Shown: positions 49,601 through 61,361 of the stretch, piece by piece | How the letters are laid out: the number at the start of each line of letters is the position of its first letter | Numbering within the stretch: the first letter of the stretch is position 1 | NCBI RefSeq assembly: GCF_040412425.1 | Contig: NC_089761.1 | Location: 30,579,144-30,643,143, forward strand | Length of the DNA: 64,000 bases | From: Macrobrachium rosenbergii | Taxonomy: Eukaryota > Arthropoda > Malacostraca > Decapoda > Palaemonidae | Direction of reading: 5' to 3' | Position numbers and translations under genes: made by a program | The notes under the pieces: generated by a model | Databases searched by the model: none | What the model was told of the DNA's origin: nothing | The model's input: the letters and a program-made list of their open reading frames with translations, nothing else

Positions 49601-51108
49601 TTATAGATAACTTTTGTTCATGGTGCCGTTTTTTCACGTCTGAATGAATAACCCTATATAATGTATTTGTAGTTTGTGCTTCCTACGCATGTTTGCTTTT
49701 ACTACAATGTACAAAACCGGTATACGTTGAAATTCGCGACAAACTTGTTACAAAACTTCTGCATTCTCACTGACACTTCCGAGTGTAGAGAGCACCCTAT
49801 TCTTTAGTTTTGAGCTGCATTAAACGAACATTACCGTTATGAATGCAATTAGCTCTCACCTCAGCGGATAAAAAGAAAGGCGAGTCGGGCCGTGGAGGAA
49901 ATGAGGTGGAGAGTCACTTAGCCTAGGTCTAGGAAAGTGCCCTTAGACTTATCATTGATTTATCCCTTCCAAGTCGTTGTCACATGGATTTACTTGTACT
50001 CATTTTGACACCGATTCTGGTTGAGTCTAAAGGTTCGTTTCCTTGCTTCTAATTGTGCTTGTTTGCTCTGAAGGCCCTACTTTTCTTGATTGCCTGAAAG
50101 GACTATATTTGCGTCATGATCTCTCAAGAAATATTTGATGGTTTTAACAGGGCGGTCCTTGTTTTTCTCCTGGTGAGACATTAGCTTATGGTAATGGGAG
50201 TGTTGAACGTTTCAAAATCGTTGAACAATTCTGATAAGTATATAGATATCGGCGCAATACTCTGGACGCTATGGTACTTTCATTTGTCTCGTTGCAATTT
50301 TTTTTTTGAAGGGGGAGGGGACGCTAGGAATAAGCCCAAAAGTTCATTTGTCGTCGCGGTCTGAATGTAATTGAGATTCCACACAGTGAATTTACGAAAG
50401 CCAGCGGTTTCTCCCCAGTGCAGTTGAATATAACACGCCCAACTTGTGCACAGCGTTGTAATTTAGTCTGTGTGCTCACGAAATCTATTCAGAGCAAGAG
50501 GCGGACTCTGTTTTGTATCAGTCGCTACGTTCATACGTGTCCCCGAAGACGAACGCGTTGTCTTTGTTTATGAGCTAGACATAAATGGATATTTGATATA
50601 TACGTTCGTATTATTCAGAGCTGTCTCCACAGACAAGGCGTTTGTCTCCTTCGTTGCCAGACGTATTATGATGATAAATGTTTATTTTATCTGTCCATTC
50701 GTTATGTCCAACGGCTTCACCAGTTCCTACGCAGGGTGGCAGTTGTGTGTGTGAGTTTATTTCAGACGTAGAATGATGACGGTTGGATTAAACCGGCCTC
50801 ACGCTAGCGCAGACAAGCGACACCTTCCCTTCCCTAAACTATTTCCAATCCTTCTATAAGTAATAGTCGTTTTAGTCGTTTCCTCCCACGCTGCCAGATG
50901 TACTTCGTTGGAAGTGACCGTGGCCTTAGGAGCGAAAGGAATCTTGGTTTGTTCTTACTCTCCAATACATCCATGGTAAATCCCTTTAGGGTGTTTGGGC
51001 TTCAAGGTACGACAAGATCAATAGAGTGTGTAACAAGGCATTTTCATAATTCCATTTGCAATTATTGAAGATAGAAAGAAGAGAGGTATGATGGCAGGAC
51101 TCCAGGAT

Positions 51109-51110
<2 letters not shown>

Positions 51111-51164
<54 letters not shown>
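51111..51164. repeat. (CT)n microsatellite
   Basis: Perfect CT tract of about 27 units. Confidence 0.97.
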
Positions 51165-51167
<3 letters not shown>

Positions 51168-51265
51168 GCGCCGTCCAGAGCTATGTTGTTTCAGAGGAAA
51201 CTTAAATTAAACCCCCTTTTTGACCTACCTAAGATAACCGCTACTTCCTTTTACATTGACCATGA

Positions 51266-51268
<3 letters not shown>

Positions 51269-51296
<28 letters not shown>

Positions 51297-51297
51297 G

Positions 51298-51370
<73 letters not shown>
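51269..51370. repeat. Compound (AT)n-(GT)n microsatellite
   Basis: About 70 bp of AT with two single-base interruptions, running directly into 15 GT units. Confidence 0.97.
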
Positions 51371-51372
<2 letters not shown>

Positions 51373-51926
51373 TTGGAGAAACTCTGCACTAAGTATTAGC
51401 CAAATAATTTTCTCCCTACATTAACAATATATACATTTTTTCCTTTTATGCTAATAAAAGTGTTCACACTTCACACACTGCCTACTTTGTAGTTTAAAAT
51501 ACTCTACACAATCCTGTATTATTTTAGTTGATAGAGATTTTGTTTATTCCCATACTTGTCATTTTCCTAAATCCGAATCCGATCTCTTCATGCCCCATGG
51601 GCAGCTCAGCTTGGACGTGAATCCTTCAAGAGAACTGACAACCTATACTTTTTATACATAGAGCTCAAAATCTGTGCACGTAGAATATTACGGAAGGTTT
51701 TAACATGATGAAAAGAATCTCTGGTAGTGATTATTTTAGGATTTTTTTTTTTAGGTCTGCAGTGCTTTCAAATACTAAATAAATTAATTAAAAACGTTTG
51801 ATTTGGCATCCCCGCTTCTCACCCTTGCCCTGCCCGAAGCGACAAAAAGGTTTGGAAATACTGTAGCAACCATTTAAACCTCGAGAAGTGTGGAATCTGT
51901 TAATCGCGAACGAGCGTTTTCTTAAA

Positions 51927-52236
51927 CGTTCCCGCAGGGGGGTTAACGCCGTCAGTCCACCTCATGCGGTGCACTGCAGGCATTACTTGAGGTTCTTTGC
52001 AGCGTGCCTTCGGCCCCTAGCTGCAACCCCTGTCGTTCCTTTTACTGTACCTCCTTTCATATTCTCTTTCTTCCATCTGACTTTTCACCCTCTCCTAACA
52101 GTTGATTTATAGTGCAACTGCGAGGTTTTCTTCGTGTTATGCCTTTCAAACCTTTTACTGTCAGTTTCCGTTTCAGCCCTCATTGACCACATAGGTCCCA
52201 GCGCTTGGTCATTGGCCTCAATTCAGTTCAGTTCAC
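51927..52236 (+). mobile_element. Dispersed 300-bp retroposon (family B), full-length copy with target-site duplication
   Basis: It begins near GGGGGGTTAACGCCGTCAG and includes CTCATGCGGTGCACTGCAG, TTCTTTGCAGCGTGCCTT, CCCCTAGCTGCAACCCC, ACCCTCTCCTAACAGTTGAT, TTTCCGTTTCAGC and a CAATTCAGTTCAGTTCA tail. The 9-bp direct repeat TTTCTTAAA flanks it (51918-51926 and 52237-52245). It has no coding capacity. The head is not an obvious tRNA, so it may be a SINE of another origin or a LINE 3' derivative. Confidence 0.85.
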
Positions 52237-52610
52237 TTTCTTAAAGGGTCGGCTCCCCGCGTTCAAACATTCCCCGCACGTGCGGTTTTATACAATGCTA
52301 CTTTTATACATCTCGTGGGCTTGATTGTAATGCAAATGTGCTCTTAAATTCTGGAGGAGGAGTTGAAGTGCTTCGTGTTGATGAAAAAGCTCGTAAGAAT
52401 TAGACGCGAAAGAAAACAGCTGCATTTTTTTTTTTTGGATGTTTTGTAACTTTTTTTTTTTTCATTTCTGGAGGAGAGTAATTCTCACAGGGTCTCATTA
52501 GGCGTAAGAAGTGATGAGAATACCTGAATATGACTATACATTGGCTATGATTGCTTTTCTCAAGATTGATTAGCTAGTTTACCCATTAAGACTTTTTCCT
52601 GGAACGTTGC

Positions 52611-52702
52611 TATACTTGGCTCTTGTTGTACGCAATGAATGCAGGCGAGGTGGTGTTATACTTAGCTCTTGTTGTATGCAATGAATGCAAGTGAGGTGGT
52701 GT
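52611..52702. repeat. 46-bp tandem duplication
   Basis: Copies start TATACTTGGCTCTTGTTGTA (52611) and TATACTTAGCTCTTGTTGTA (52657) and differ at a handful of sites. Confidence 0.92.
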
Positions 52703-53216
52703 GTTGTTGTTTTAAATGAAGAATGGTGGATTCTGTTAAAATTTAAGGCTGCTGCACATGGAATAGCACTTGGTAACAGTTTTTCTTGTTAACGGATGAA
52801 AGAACAAACAAATAGTGGAATTTGTTACCATTCGGGCCTGTAATCAAATCATGTTTAGTCGTGACTAAAATTGAGATATAATTGTAGATTGAAATATCCG
52901 TTCAGTATACAACTTGTCACGTAATGGTAATTTCGAGATTCTGAAATTTGATTTGTATTAAAGGTAATGTGCCATTTTGTTCCTTTTCAGAATTCAGATT
53001 TTCAGTTTTGAGATGGCTTCCAGCCGCGTCCATTCACTCTTCCATCGATTTTGAAAGACCCTTTTGTTGTGGAAAATGTTAATAGTCTCCCTCCCCCTTT
53101 TTTATAAGGGAATTTGATGTTGATCGTGTTTACGTCTCTCTTCATTTTCCGTAGACATTCTTTTTCAAAGGCTGAGTCAGGAAATCTTCAAAATTTCAGA
53201 TCGTTTCCTGAACCCT

Positions 53217-53220
<4 letters not shown>

Positions 53221-53247
<27 letters not shown>
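53221..53247. repeat. (CT)n microsatellite
   Basis: About 13 units. Confidence 0.95.
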
Positions 53248-53251
<4 letters not shown>

Positions 53252-53860
53252 TGAATAAATAAATAAATTTAAGAAAAGTATGTGACAATGTGATATGTGA
53301 TATCTACATTCGGATTTGTACACCAAGACTTCATCTTGAATAATGTACAAAATGGCACAAGTTTAGTTTTTAGAAGATTAGCGCTTTTTCACGACATCTC
53401 GCGTTCACTTTTGATGTTTTATGCGAGTTGCCAACGACGAGAACCCTATTTCCACGAAGAAAAGGCTGGAAGAATACCAAGATAGTTTTTTTTTTTGTGG
53501 TCGTTTTTATTTGCAAAAAAAAAAAAATTTTCCTTTCAAAGCAATGGCGGCAAGCCTGGACGGATTCCGTCTTTTGTATTTGCTTGCCGACTGAATCCCG
53601 CATTTTTTTTTTTTTTTTTTTTTTTTTTTTGTCAGAAAGTAGCAAGACTCCTGTCCTCCCTTTGTTTGCTGCCTGTCTTTTTTTTTTTCCTCTTTTGTTT
53701 TCCGTGATTCGTCGTGTGCTCTGTTGTTGGATTGTTGTTGTGGTTGTTATAACCTTCTATAACGTTATTTTAGGTTGTGCTGCGTCGTTGTCTGCTTCTC
53801 TTATGTCACAGTTCAAAAGTGCTTCCCTAAATTTCGCTGGTATCAGAGAGGGTAGATGTA

Positions 53861-53943
<83 letters not shown>

Positions 53944-53984
53944 TTGCAGTCTAGGTCAACTATTCATCAGATATCACCACCAAG

Positions 53985-54076
<92 letters not shown>

Positions 54077-54124
54077 CATACATTTACATTCTAGGTCAAC
54101 TATTCATCAGTTATCACTACTACA

Positions 54125-54205
<81 letters not shown>

Positions 54206-54310
54206 CATATATATATATGTATGTATACATATTATATAGAGTATATATATATATGTATATATATATGTATACATTTGCATTTTAGGTCAACTATTCATCA
54301 GATATCGCTA

Positions 54311-54388
<78 letters not shown>
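53861..54388. repeat. Higher-order array: unique spacer plus (CT)n plus (AT)n, three spacer copies
   Basis: (CT)n and (AT)n blocks alternate. Between them a spacer of about 45 nt with core TAGGTCAACTATTCATCAG occurs near 53953, 54093 and 54283, each time with an upstream TTGCA/TTACA and a downstream (A/T)TATC(A/G)C(C/T)AC. The order spacer, CT, AT repeats, so the composite unit, not just the dinucleotides, was amplified. Confidence 0.93.
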
Positions 54389-54392
<4 letters not shown>

Positions 54393-55117
54393 ATAACTAC
54401 CGTTATTGATTATTTCCATAACGTTGTATGCGTAAGTGCACGCGTGTGGGTGTAATGGGCCCAGTACATTATGGGTCAGCTGATGTCATGTGCAACGCAG
54501 TTCGTCCCCTTTAGATTTGAATAACCCGTTGATGACGACATAAGACGTCCTTCTTGTTCCAAGGTTCCTCATAGATAATATATATTTTTTGAGACTTTTA
54601 AAATATTTTTAACGATGATTTTTAAATTTCTTTAAATTGTGATGCTGTGTTATATATTTATTTATTTAATGACGTTTAGTGGAGTTACACAAGGGATAGG
54701 TGTTGTTATTAATTTGTTAAGTGACTGTCGAAATTCCGCAAGGCTCCGTGTGATCGATCGTTTCTAGGGTATATGGACTGAATCAGTCATTTGATCCCAG
54801 AAATTCTTTGCTCAAAATCTTGCAACAGTCCTGAGGAGTCTGCTTTGAGAAGCAATCCATAAAAGGAGATTTATTTAATTGTTTACTTTTTATGTATGTA
54901 TTTATTTGTTTATGTATGTATTTTTTTACTTATGTATTTATTTATATATTTACTTATTTGTCACGTTTGCAGGGATTATCACCTTTCATTTAACATTTTC
55001 GCTATAAAATATGTGCCAATTTCGAAACGTATTCTGCGGTCCGAGTTCAACCCCTTTTCTACGTTATGTAATGAAACCAATGATTTGTATTGTATTTTTC
55101 CTCGCGTTTTTAATATA

Positions 55118-55197
55118 TTTCCGTTTCAGCGCTGAATGACCTCACGGGTCCCTGTGGTCGGCCTTTTGGTCTAAATTCTATATTCCATTCTATTCTC
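55118..55197 (+). mobile_element. Dispersed 300-bp retroposon (family B), 5'-truncated copy
   Basis: Only the 3' end is present: TTTCCGTTTCAGCGCTGAAT, GACCTCACGGGTCC and a TATATTCCATTCTATTC tail. 5' truncation is typical of target-primed reverse transcription. Confidence 0.8.
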
Positions 55198-55547
55198 TAT
55201 TTTTATGACTAACATAACCTATTTCCACGTCTTTGTAGTTTTCCATGAGAATTATTTAAAAAAATCAATTACAGATGAAGCCCTCGAGGGTATGTTTACC
55301 TGAGACAGGTGCAACGGCAGAAGCAGCATTCTGTCCCCTCAAATCAGCTGATTGGGCCTCTCACAGTTTTATATTTCGTTTGTGACAGTTCGCTAATGTC
55401 GTATTGGTCATTCTATCGGTCTTAATCGTATGCGACGCATCTGGATCATCTAGACTATGGAGGCGTATCCGATGGTTACCCCACATCCAATAATCATTTT
55501 GGGGAATAGTTTTGGTCGCTGTAGAACAGATTGGAATATTGTGTGTG

Positions 55548-55549
<2 letters not shown>

Positions 55550-55608
<59 letters not shown>

Positions 55609-55642
55609 TTTCCGTTGTGTTAACTAGAAAGTTGTGTGTGTG

Positions 55643-55713
<71 letters not shown>
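55550..55713. repeat. Two (AG)n tracts joined by a repeated spacer
   Basis: (AG)n at 55550-55606 and 55647-55713. The spacer CTTTCCGTTGTGTTAACTAG at 55608 resembles CTTTTCCATCGTGTGCAGTAG after the second tract, both followed by AAAGTT, and each AG tract is preceded by a GT run. A composite unit seems to have been duplicated. Confidence 0.85.
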
Positions 55714-55717
<4 letters not shown>

Positions 55718-56052
55718 ATGCAGCGAGAGAGAAAATGTGAACCTTTTCCATCGTGTGCAGTAGAAAGTTAACACACGGTGCCTCGTCATTAAACACATAA
55801 AGGACCGTACTGTCGGCCTTTCACTTTGGCTAATACCCCCAAACAATGTCAAGGTACTGAGTGGTCCGAAATGCCATTGAATTGCATTGATGTACACCTC
55901 TAGGTGACGGATGATGGCCACCGTTGAATCTGTGCGGTTAATTATCCTTCTACTCCCTTGAAAGGTATTTCCGTGTTCGGTTCACTTTTGGTTACCCCCG
56001 CCGCATAGCTTTGGACTTCTCCCCAAGCCTCCTTTTCCCCCCCGAGTTTGAT

Positions 56053-56072
56053 AAAAAAAAAAAAAAAAAAAA
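56053..56072. repeat. Poly(A) tract
   Basis: 20 A residues. Confidence 0.9.
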
Positions 56073-56416
56073 GGTTTGTCATAGTTGAGTTCAGATGTTT
56101 GTTATCATCTGAGTTTGGTGGTGATGCTCGATTCATCGTCGACTGCCTAATTCGTCATCATCAAAATTAATATTTTTTGTCGTGCGGACGATTTAGTTAA
56201 AGTTATCACGGGTTTCTTGATATTGGCAGTTATGAAATCTTTTTTTTTCATTTCGCTTTGTTTCTTGGTATGCTCTGTTCTTACAGTTTTTAATTATTAT
56301 TTCAGTATATGGGATAGATTTGCAGGATAAGGTTAAAAACTTATACACACATACGTACATGCATACATAGAATGGCCATCTTGGTTTGGAGGGACTAGTT
56401 TTCAGGCCTAAATACC

Positions 56417-56432
56417 ACTCGTCTGTCTATTT

Positions 56433-56500
<68 letters not shown>

Positions 56501-56602
56501 GTCTGTCCATTTGTTCGTGCGGTCATACATACATACATATACATACATGCGTCATAGAGAGAGAGAGAGAGAGAGACTCGTCCATCCATTTGTTCGTGTA
56601 TG

Positions 56603-56644
<42 letters not shown>
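56417..56644. repeat. Composite array: CT(C/T)GTCTGTC(T/C)ATTTGTT-type spacer plus (AG)n, three copies
   Basis: Spacers ACTCGTCTGTCTATTTGTT (56417), ACTTGTCTGTCCATTTGTT (56497) and ACTCGTCCATCCATTTGTT (56576) each precede an (AG)n tract. The second and third also carry TCGTG and a TATGTA/CATACA run. The layout parallels the 53.9-kb array with an unrelated spacer. Confidence 0.9.
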
Positions 56645-57026
56645 TTAAAGTACCATTTTCTTTGTAATCTTCAGGACTCTCCAGCTGGGAAAGGAAGCTT
56701 ACTCTCGATCCTTCTTTAGCAAGAGCACCAGGCGTTAGAACCTTGTTCTGTTAGAACTCTGTACAGAGGGCTTAGACTGGGTTAGTCTGATTCCATGACA
56801 AGTAGTCCTCATTCTGTAATAAGTTTTATTTTGTAATTTACGTAATATATCATGCCGCAGGAATAATTATAGTACTGATTATCCTTAGTTTGCAATAGGT
56901 TTTATTTTGTAATGTATGTAATATTTCATGCAGGAGGAACTGTTCTGTGCTGATTAGGTTACATGTTCACAGAATTTAGGGAAGCCTTTGTGCGCATGCG
57001 TGAAGGATTGATAAACTTGTTCGCTA

Positions 57027-57030
<4 letters not shown>

Positions 57031-57077
<47 letters not shown>
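57031..57077. repeat. (CT)n microsatellite
   Basis: Perfect tract of about 23 units. Confidence 0.96.
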
Positions 57078-57081
<4 letters not shown>

Positions 57082-57462
57082 ACATCTTTCTAGGATTTTG
57101 AATTACGGTGTTTTAGAAGAGTGGTCTTTTCTTTCTTTTGAGATGTCCTCCCATATTCCGAGCGTGAGGCATCCTACCTCGTGTTGTAGAAAAGGAACTA
57201 TTCAGAATATGTTCTCTTAATACATAATTTCTTGTGGTGGATAATTAACTTTGAAGAATTTGCGTGCTATTTGGGGTTTCAACGAGCGAAGGTTCTGCTT
57301 TATACTAGACAGTTCGATAATATTTGCTATATGTTATTCAGTGTTCGGAGACTGTAATTATGTGTATATTATTTTTTTAATATTTATATTTTGACTATGC
57401 GGTCTCTCAGTTAAGCATGATCACACTATTCTCGTATGCTGGTTCACAAATTGTGCATAAAC

Positions 57463-57466
<4 letters not shown>

Positions 57467-57531
<65 letters not shown>

Positions 57532-57538
57532 CGCACAC
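57467..57538. repeat. Compound (CT)n-(AC)n microsatellite
   Basis: (CT)n at 57467-57524 followed by a short CACACACGCACAC run. Confidence 0.95.
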
Positions 57539-58907
57539 CCAGGTGAAAGACATACGCCACTGTACTTTTAATGATGCGTTGAGGCCAGACTTTAAAGTCT
57601 GGTTATAATTTTTGAAAAGTTTCACATAATCGTATTTACATTGTAATACCGATCTCTTAATAGAAAGCTCACTCAGTGTGACTCACTGATATTGGCAAGG
57701 GTAAAATAAAATAGCTGCGAGTAATTTTTGTTGTATCTTGGTAATTCTCGGTAATGGATTCAAACAAGAGGTGGTGATGGTATTTACAAGTTAATCAGCC
57801 CATTTAAACCTAGGTAATCGGATTCAGATTATATTTCTCCTGTAAATTCAGTCACGCGAGTGTTGCATGGTAATTTGTAATTTAATTTTAACGGAATTTT
57901 ATCAAAGGGTTATGTTAACAGTTTCAGCCGTTGGCTTATTTTTTTTTGTTTATCTTTTTTTTTCCCGGGGATTTACTTGAGAATGTTTTCACTTGCTTAC
58001 AACATGATTTCTTCAGCTGTTTTCATCCGTTATCGAAATTTAGTTAGTTTTCATCAGATTATTAAATGAACATGTCGTTTTATTATATTTAATCAGAAGA
58101 TTACAGATTAAACATAATGTATTTTGTTTCAGTTATTAGCAAAACCTCTCAGTTTTGTCCATGTAAGGATCAAGTCTAAATGTTTTTCCGGCTTTTAACA
58201 GAATCTCACTGTTTTCATCAGAGGATTAAGTGAGACGTTTTCATCAGCCGAATAAAAAAGGCTTAGTTATTTTCCTAGTGGGACATAAGTAAGCAAACTC
58301 ACTTTTGATGTAAATGGTCATTTAGTGAAGCATTTTACTTTCTCACTTACTGTCTGATGAGTTAAAGGCGACTTTCCTTTGTTAAGAAAAAAACTTCGTG
58401 CGCAACTAATACTTCTAAACAGAAGCCTCGCAAGGAGTATATAGATTCCCTTTAAACATAAATCACACCCCCATCCCCCCAAACCCATTTAAATCACACC
58501 CCATCCCCCCCAAAAAAAAAAAATTCCCATTTTGTTAATCACGGAATCACGCACTTTCTAAATATCAAAAGTAACTTCGTTCTGACACAGTCGCGCTTTT
58601 AAAGTCTCCGTTGAAGTTTTTTTTTTTATACGATTTTTTCTACCTAGCCAAGCCTCCTCTTCAAACGCCTACTGTATGTACTTTAGATATTGTCATAGTT
58701 CATATCATACCTTAGGTATCTTATCTCTTGAACCCTTTCTTATTTTTTAAGTATCCCTTGAATAATTAATTTGAATAAGTTCACCTCTTTTTTTTTCCCC
58801 ACGTATGTTGAATGTTATAATAGGCTAACAACTTGAAACTCTAAAGTTATTTTTAAGTGATTATTCTAGGCTATATGTATATTTATATGTGCATATATAA
58901 TATGTAA

Positions 58908-59088
<181 letters not shown>

Positions 59089-59237
59089 CGTTCACACTTT
59101 AAAAACGTTATATTGACAAGGACAACCGCGAGTAGCAAGTAGCAATAATATCCAAACCTAGGCAAGAGGGCAAAGTTGTAACTAGAAAGCTTTATAATAG
59201 ACGGTGGAAACTGCCAGACAAATCGATGAAGAAAGAC

Positions 59238-59239
<2 letters not shown>

Positions 59240-59302
<63 letters not shown>
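59240..59302. repeat. (CT)n microsatellite
   Basis: About 31 units. Confidence 0.97.
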
Positions 59303-59307
<5 letters not shown>

Positions 59308-59457
59308 GGAGTACTAAAAGACATATTAAGAATGTCCCAGCCTCGTACGAAGTGTTGAGTTTGAGTGTCAACTCATACATGTCAGTAAATGCCACGAACT
59401 TCAAGCGTGTTCGCCGTCTGTGGCTAGTCGTGTTTCATATGTTTGCGTGATTTGGAA

Positions 59458-59460
<3 letters not shown>

Positions 59461-59491
<31 letters not shown>
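59461..59491. repeat. (GT)n microsatellite
   Basis: About 15 units. Confidence 0.96.
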
Positions 59492-59494
<3 letters not shown>

Positions 59495-59597
59495 TAAGCT
59501 CTGAGAACTACGAAAGCGTGCCGTTGTCTGTGACTCATTCTTCGCGTTGTGTTGCAGGTAGAATGAATATTTTTTCCTTCATTAAAGCGAGTTCCTT

Positions 59598-59600
<3 letters not shown>

Positions 59601-59655
<55 letters not shown>
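59601..59655. repeat. (CT)n microsatellite next to a SINE
   Basis: About 27 units ending 8 bp before the SINE target-site duplication. Confidence 0.96.
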
Positions 59656-59657
<2 letters not shown>

Positions 59658-59677
59658 GCTGCCTTTACTGTGTCTTG

Positions 59678-59962
59678 TCTTGAGCCCTTTGTTAGCCGAA
59701 CCGGTTGAGCTTCAGACTGTCGCTCGATGGACCGGAGTTCAATTCCCGCGGCCGGCTGATGAAGAGTTAGAGGAATGTATTTCTGGTGATAGAAATTCAT
59801 TTCTCGCTATAATGTGGTTCGGATTCCACAATAAGCTGTAGGTCCCGTTGCTAAGTAACCAATTGGTTCTTAGCCACGTAAAATAAGTCTAATCCTTCGG
59901 GCCAGCCCTAGGAGAGCTGTTAATCAGCTCAGTGGTCTGGTAAAACTAAGGTATACTTACTT
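59678..59962 (+). mobile_element. tRNA-type SINE (family A), copy 2, with target-site duplication
   Basis: tRNA-like head TTAGCCGAACCGGTTGAGC and B box GGAGTTCAATTCCCG, then the family body: TTTCTGGTGATAGAAATTCA, GTGGTTCGGATTCCACAATA, GTAGGTCCCGTTGCTAAGTA, CCACGTAAAATAAGTCTAAT, AGGAGAGCTGTTAATCAGCT and AACTAAGGTATACTTA. A perfect 14-bp direct repeat TTTACTGTGTCTTG flanks it (59664-59677 and 59963-59976), which fixes both ends. Orientation is opposite to the copy at 46.2 kb. Confidence 0.92.
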
Positions 59963-60160
59963 TTTACTGTGTCTTGACAAAATTTGTTGCCTTTCCATTA
60001 ATTTGGATTATTAACAGATAATATGAACAAGTTGATTTTAAAATTGCTTTTACTGTTTTGTTTAGCTTTATTTTTTGTTTTTTTATTTTTGAGTAGTCAC
60101 CAATAATGTAAAGTTGATAGATAATTTGTAATTGTCTCGTGGGTGTTCTGGTCATTTTGT

Positions 60161-60166
<6 letters not shown>

Positions 60167-60230
<64 letters not shown>
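60167..60230. repeat. (CT)n microsatellite
   Basis: About 32 units. Confidence 0.97.
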
Positions 60231-60234
<4 letters not shown>

Positions 60235-60369
60235 CCTTTACCTTTCTCTCTTTTTACGCCGGTTTTAAAGTTCCACTTCCAACCCGCGGTGTCGTTTCGT
60301 CCCTAAAAATGGTTAATTAGTCTCTTCCTTTACGGCCAAGTCTTATTCTCACACCTCGGAGAAATTTTA

Positions 60370-60372
<3 letters not shown>

Positions 60373-60429
<57 letters not shown>
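60373..60429. repeat. (CT)n microsatellite
   Basis: About 28 units. The text that follows repeats GAATTTCGGTCTTTTTT(T)CGTCAGG twice (60441 and 60528). Confidence 0.96.
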
Positions 60430-60431
<2 letters not shown>

Positions 60432-60656
60432 TTCGAGCTAGAATTTCGGTCTTTTTTTCGTCAGGACTTCTTTATCCCTTCCCCGTTCTTCTGAGTGCCC
60501 TTTCTCTATCTTTCTTCATTTCTCGAGAATTTCGGTCTTTTTTCGTCAGGGCCTCTTTGCTCCCCTTCTCCCCCTCCCCCTTCTGAATGTCTCGAGACCT
60601 TTAACCTTTTTTTTTTTTATTGTGGCTGAAAGACCCTCAGTAAGTGATATTAAGGA

Positions 60657-60683
60657 TTTTTTTTTTTTTTTTTTTTTTTTTTT
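60657..60683. repeat. Poly(T) tract
   Basis: 27 T residues. Confidence 0.93.
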
Positions 60684-60989
60684 GAAGCGCTGACGTGTTA
60701 ACCGACTTGACAGCCAGCTGCCGGTTTTGTTGTTCTCGCAACGCCTTCGTAAATAGAACTTCTTAGTCCTGTCTTTTTGTTGGGGGCGGTGGGTTGTTAT
60801 TTTTTTCCTGTCTTAGATTGGTATGCTGAAGGTGTAAACTATTTAAAAGTTTGTTTTCAAGGTTATCGCACAATGTAATTTTTTTCGCGTTTATTTTTTT
60901 GTCAGATTTTCTTGCTGAATTTATTTGCTGTTTAAAAGTTTTTGTCAAGTTTATTAATCATGTAATTGTTGTAACTAAGGGTTTGCATG

Positions 60990-60991
<2 letters not shown>

Positions 60992-61068
<77 letters not shown>
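60992..61068. repeat. (AT)n microsatellite, about 38 units
   Basis: Perfect AT tract. Confidence 0.97.
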
Positions 61069-61071
<3 letters not shown>

Positions 61072-61254
61072 ACATTATAGACTTGTCTACGTCTTTTTTT
61101 GGCGAAAACAAGTTTCTGCAACGAAGTTTTGCTCATGAACGCACAGTAATTCTGTGGATATGCAGCTTGCAAGCCCTACATCTCAGTCCCATCCCGGCCT
61201 CTGTATAGAGTAGGCACTTCCAGATATTGTCAGTATATTTTTTCATGTCCAGTG

Positions 61255-61361
61255 AATGTATACATATATACATACATGTGTGTATGTATACATACATACA
61301 TACATACATACATACATACATACATACATACATACATACATGCATGCATGCATGCATACAT
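61255..61361. repeat. (CATA)n-(CATG)n tetranucleotide array
   Basis: About 13 CATA units passing into four CATG units, preceded by a short TATGTATACATA palindrome. Confidence 0.94.

Noticed and set aside
50470..50754. 94-codon open frame (+) with a not obviously repetitive product
   Set aside because: No splice-site context, no recognised motif, and the length is within chance for this many bases; left unannotated.
53428..54285. 285-codon open frame (+)
   Set aside because: It is made of poly(T), (CT)n and (AT)n translations (Phe, Leu-Ser, Tyr-Ile runs) around non-coding spacers; no domain and no codon bias.
53861..54388. CRISPR-like repeat/spacer layout
   Set aside because: The conserved pieces are separated by dinucleotide tracts of variable length, not unique spacers; no associated genes.
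55361..55921. 186-codon open frame (-)
   Set aside because: Most of the length is Leu-Ser translation of two (AG)n tracts.
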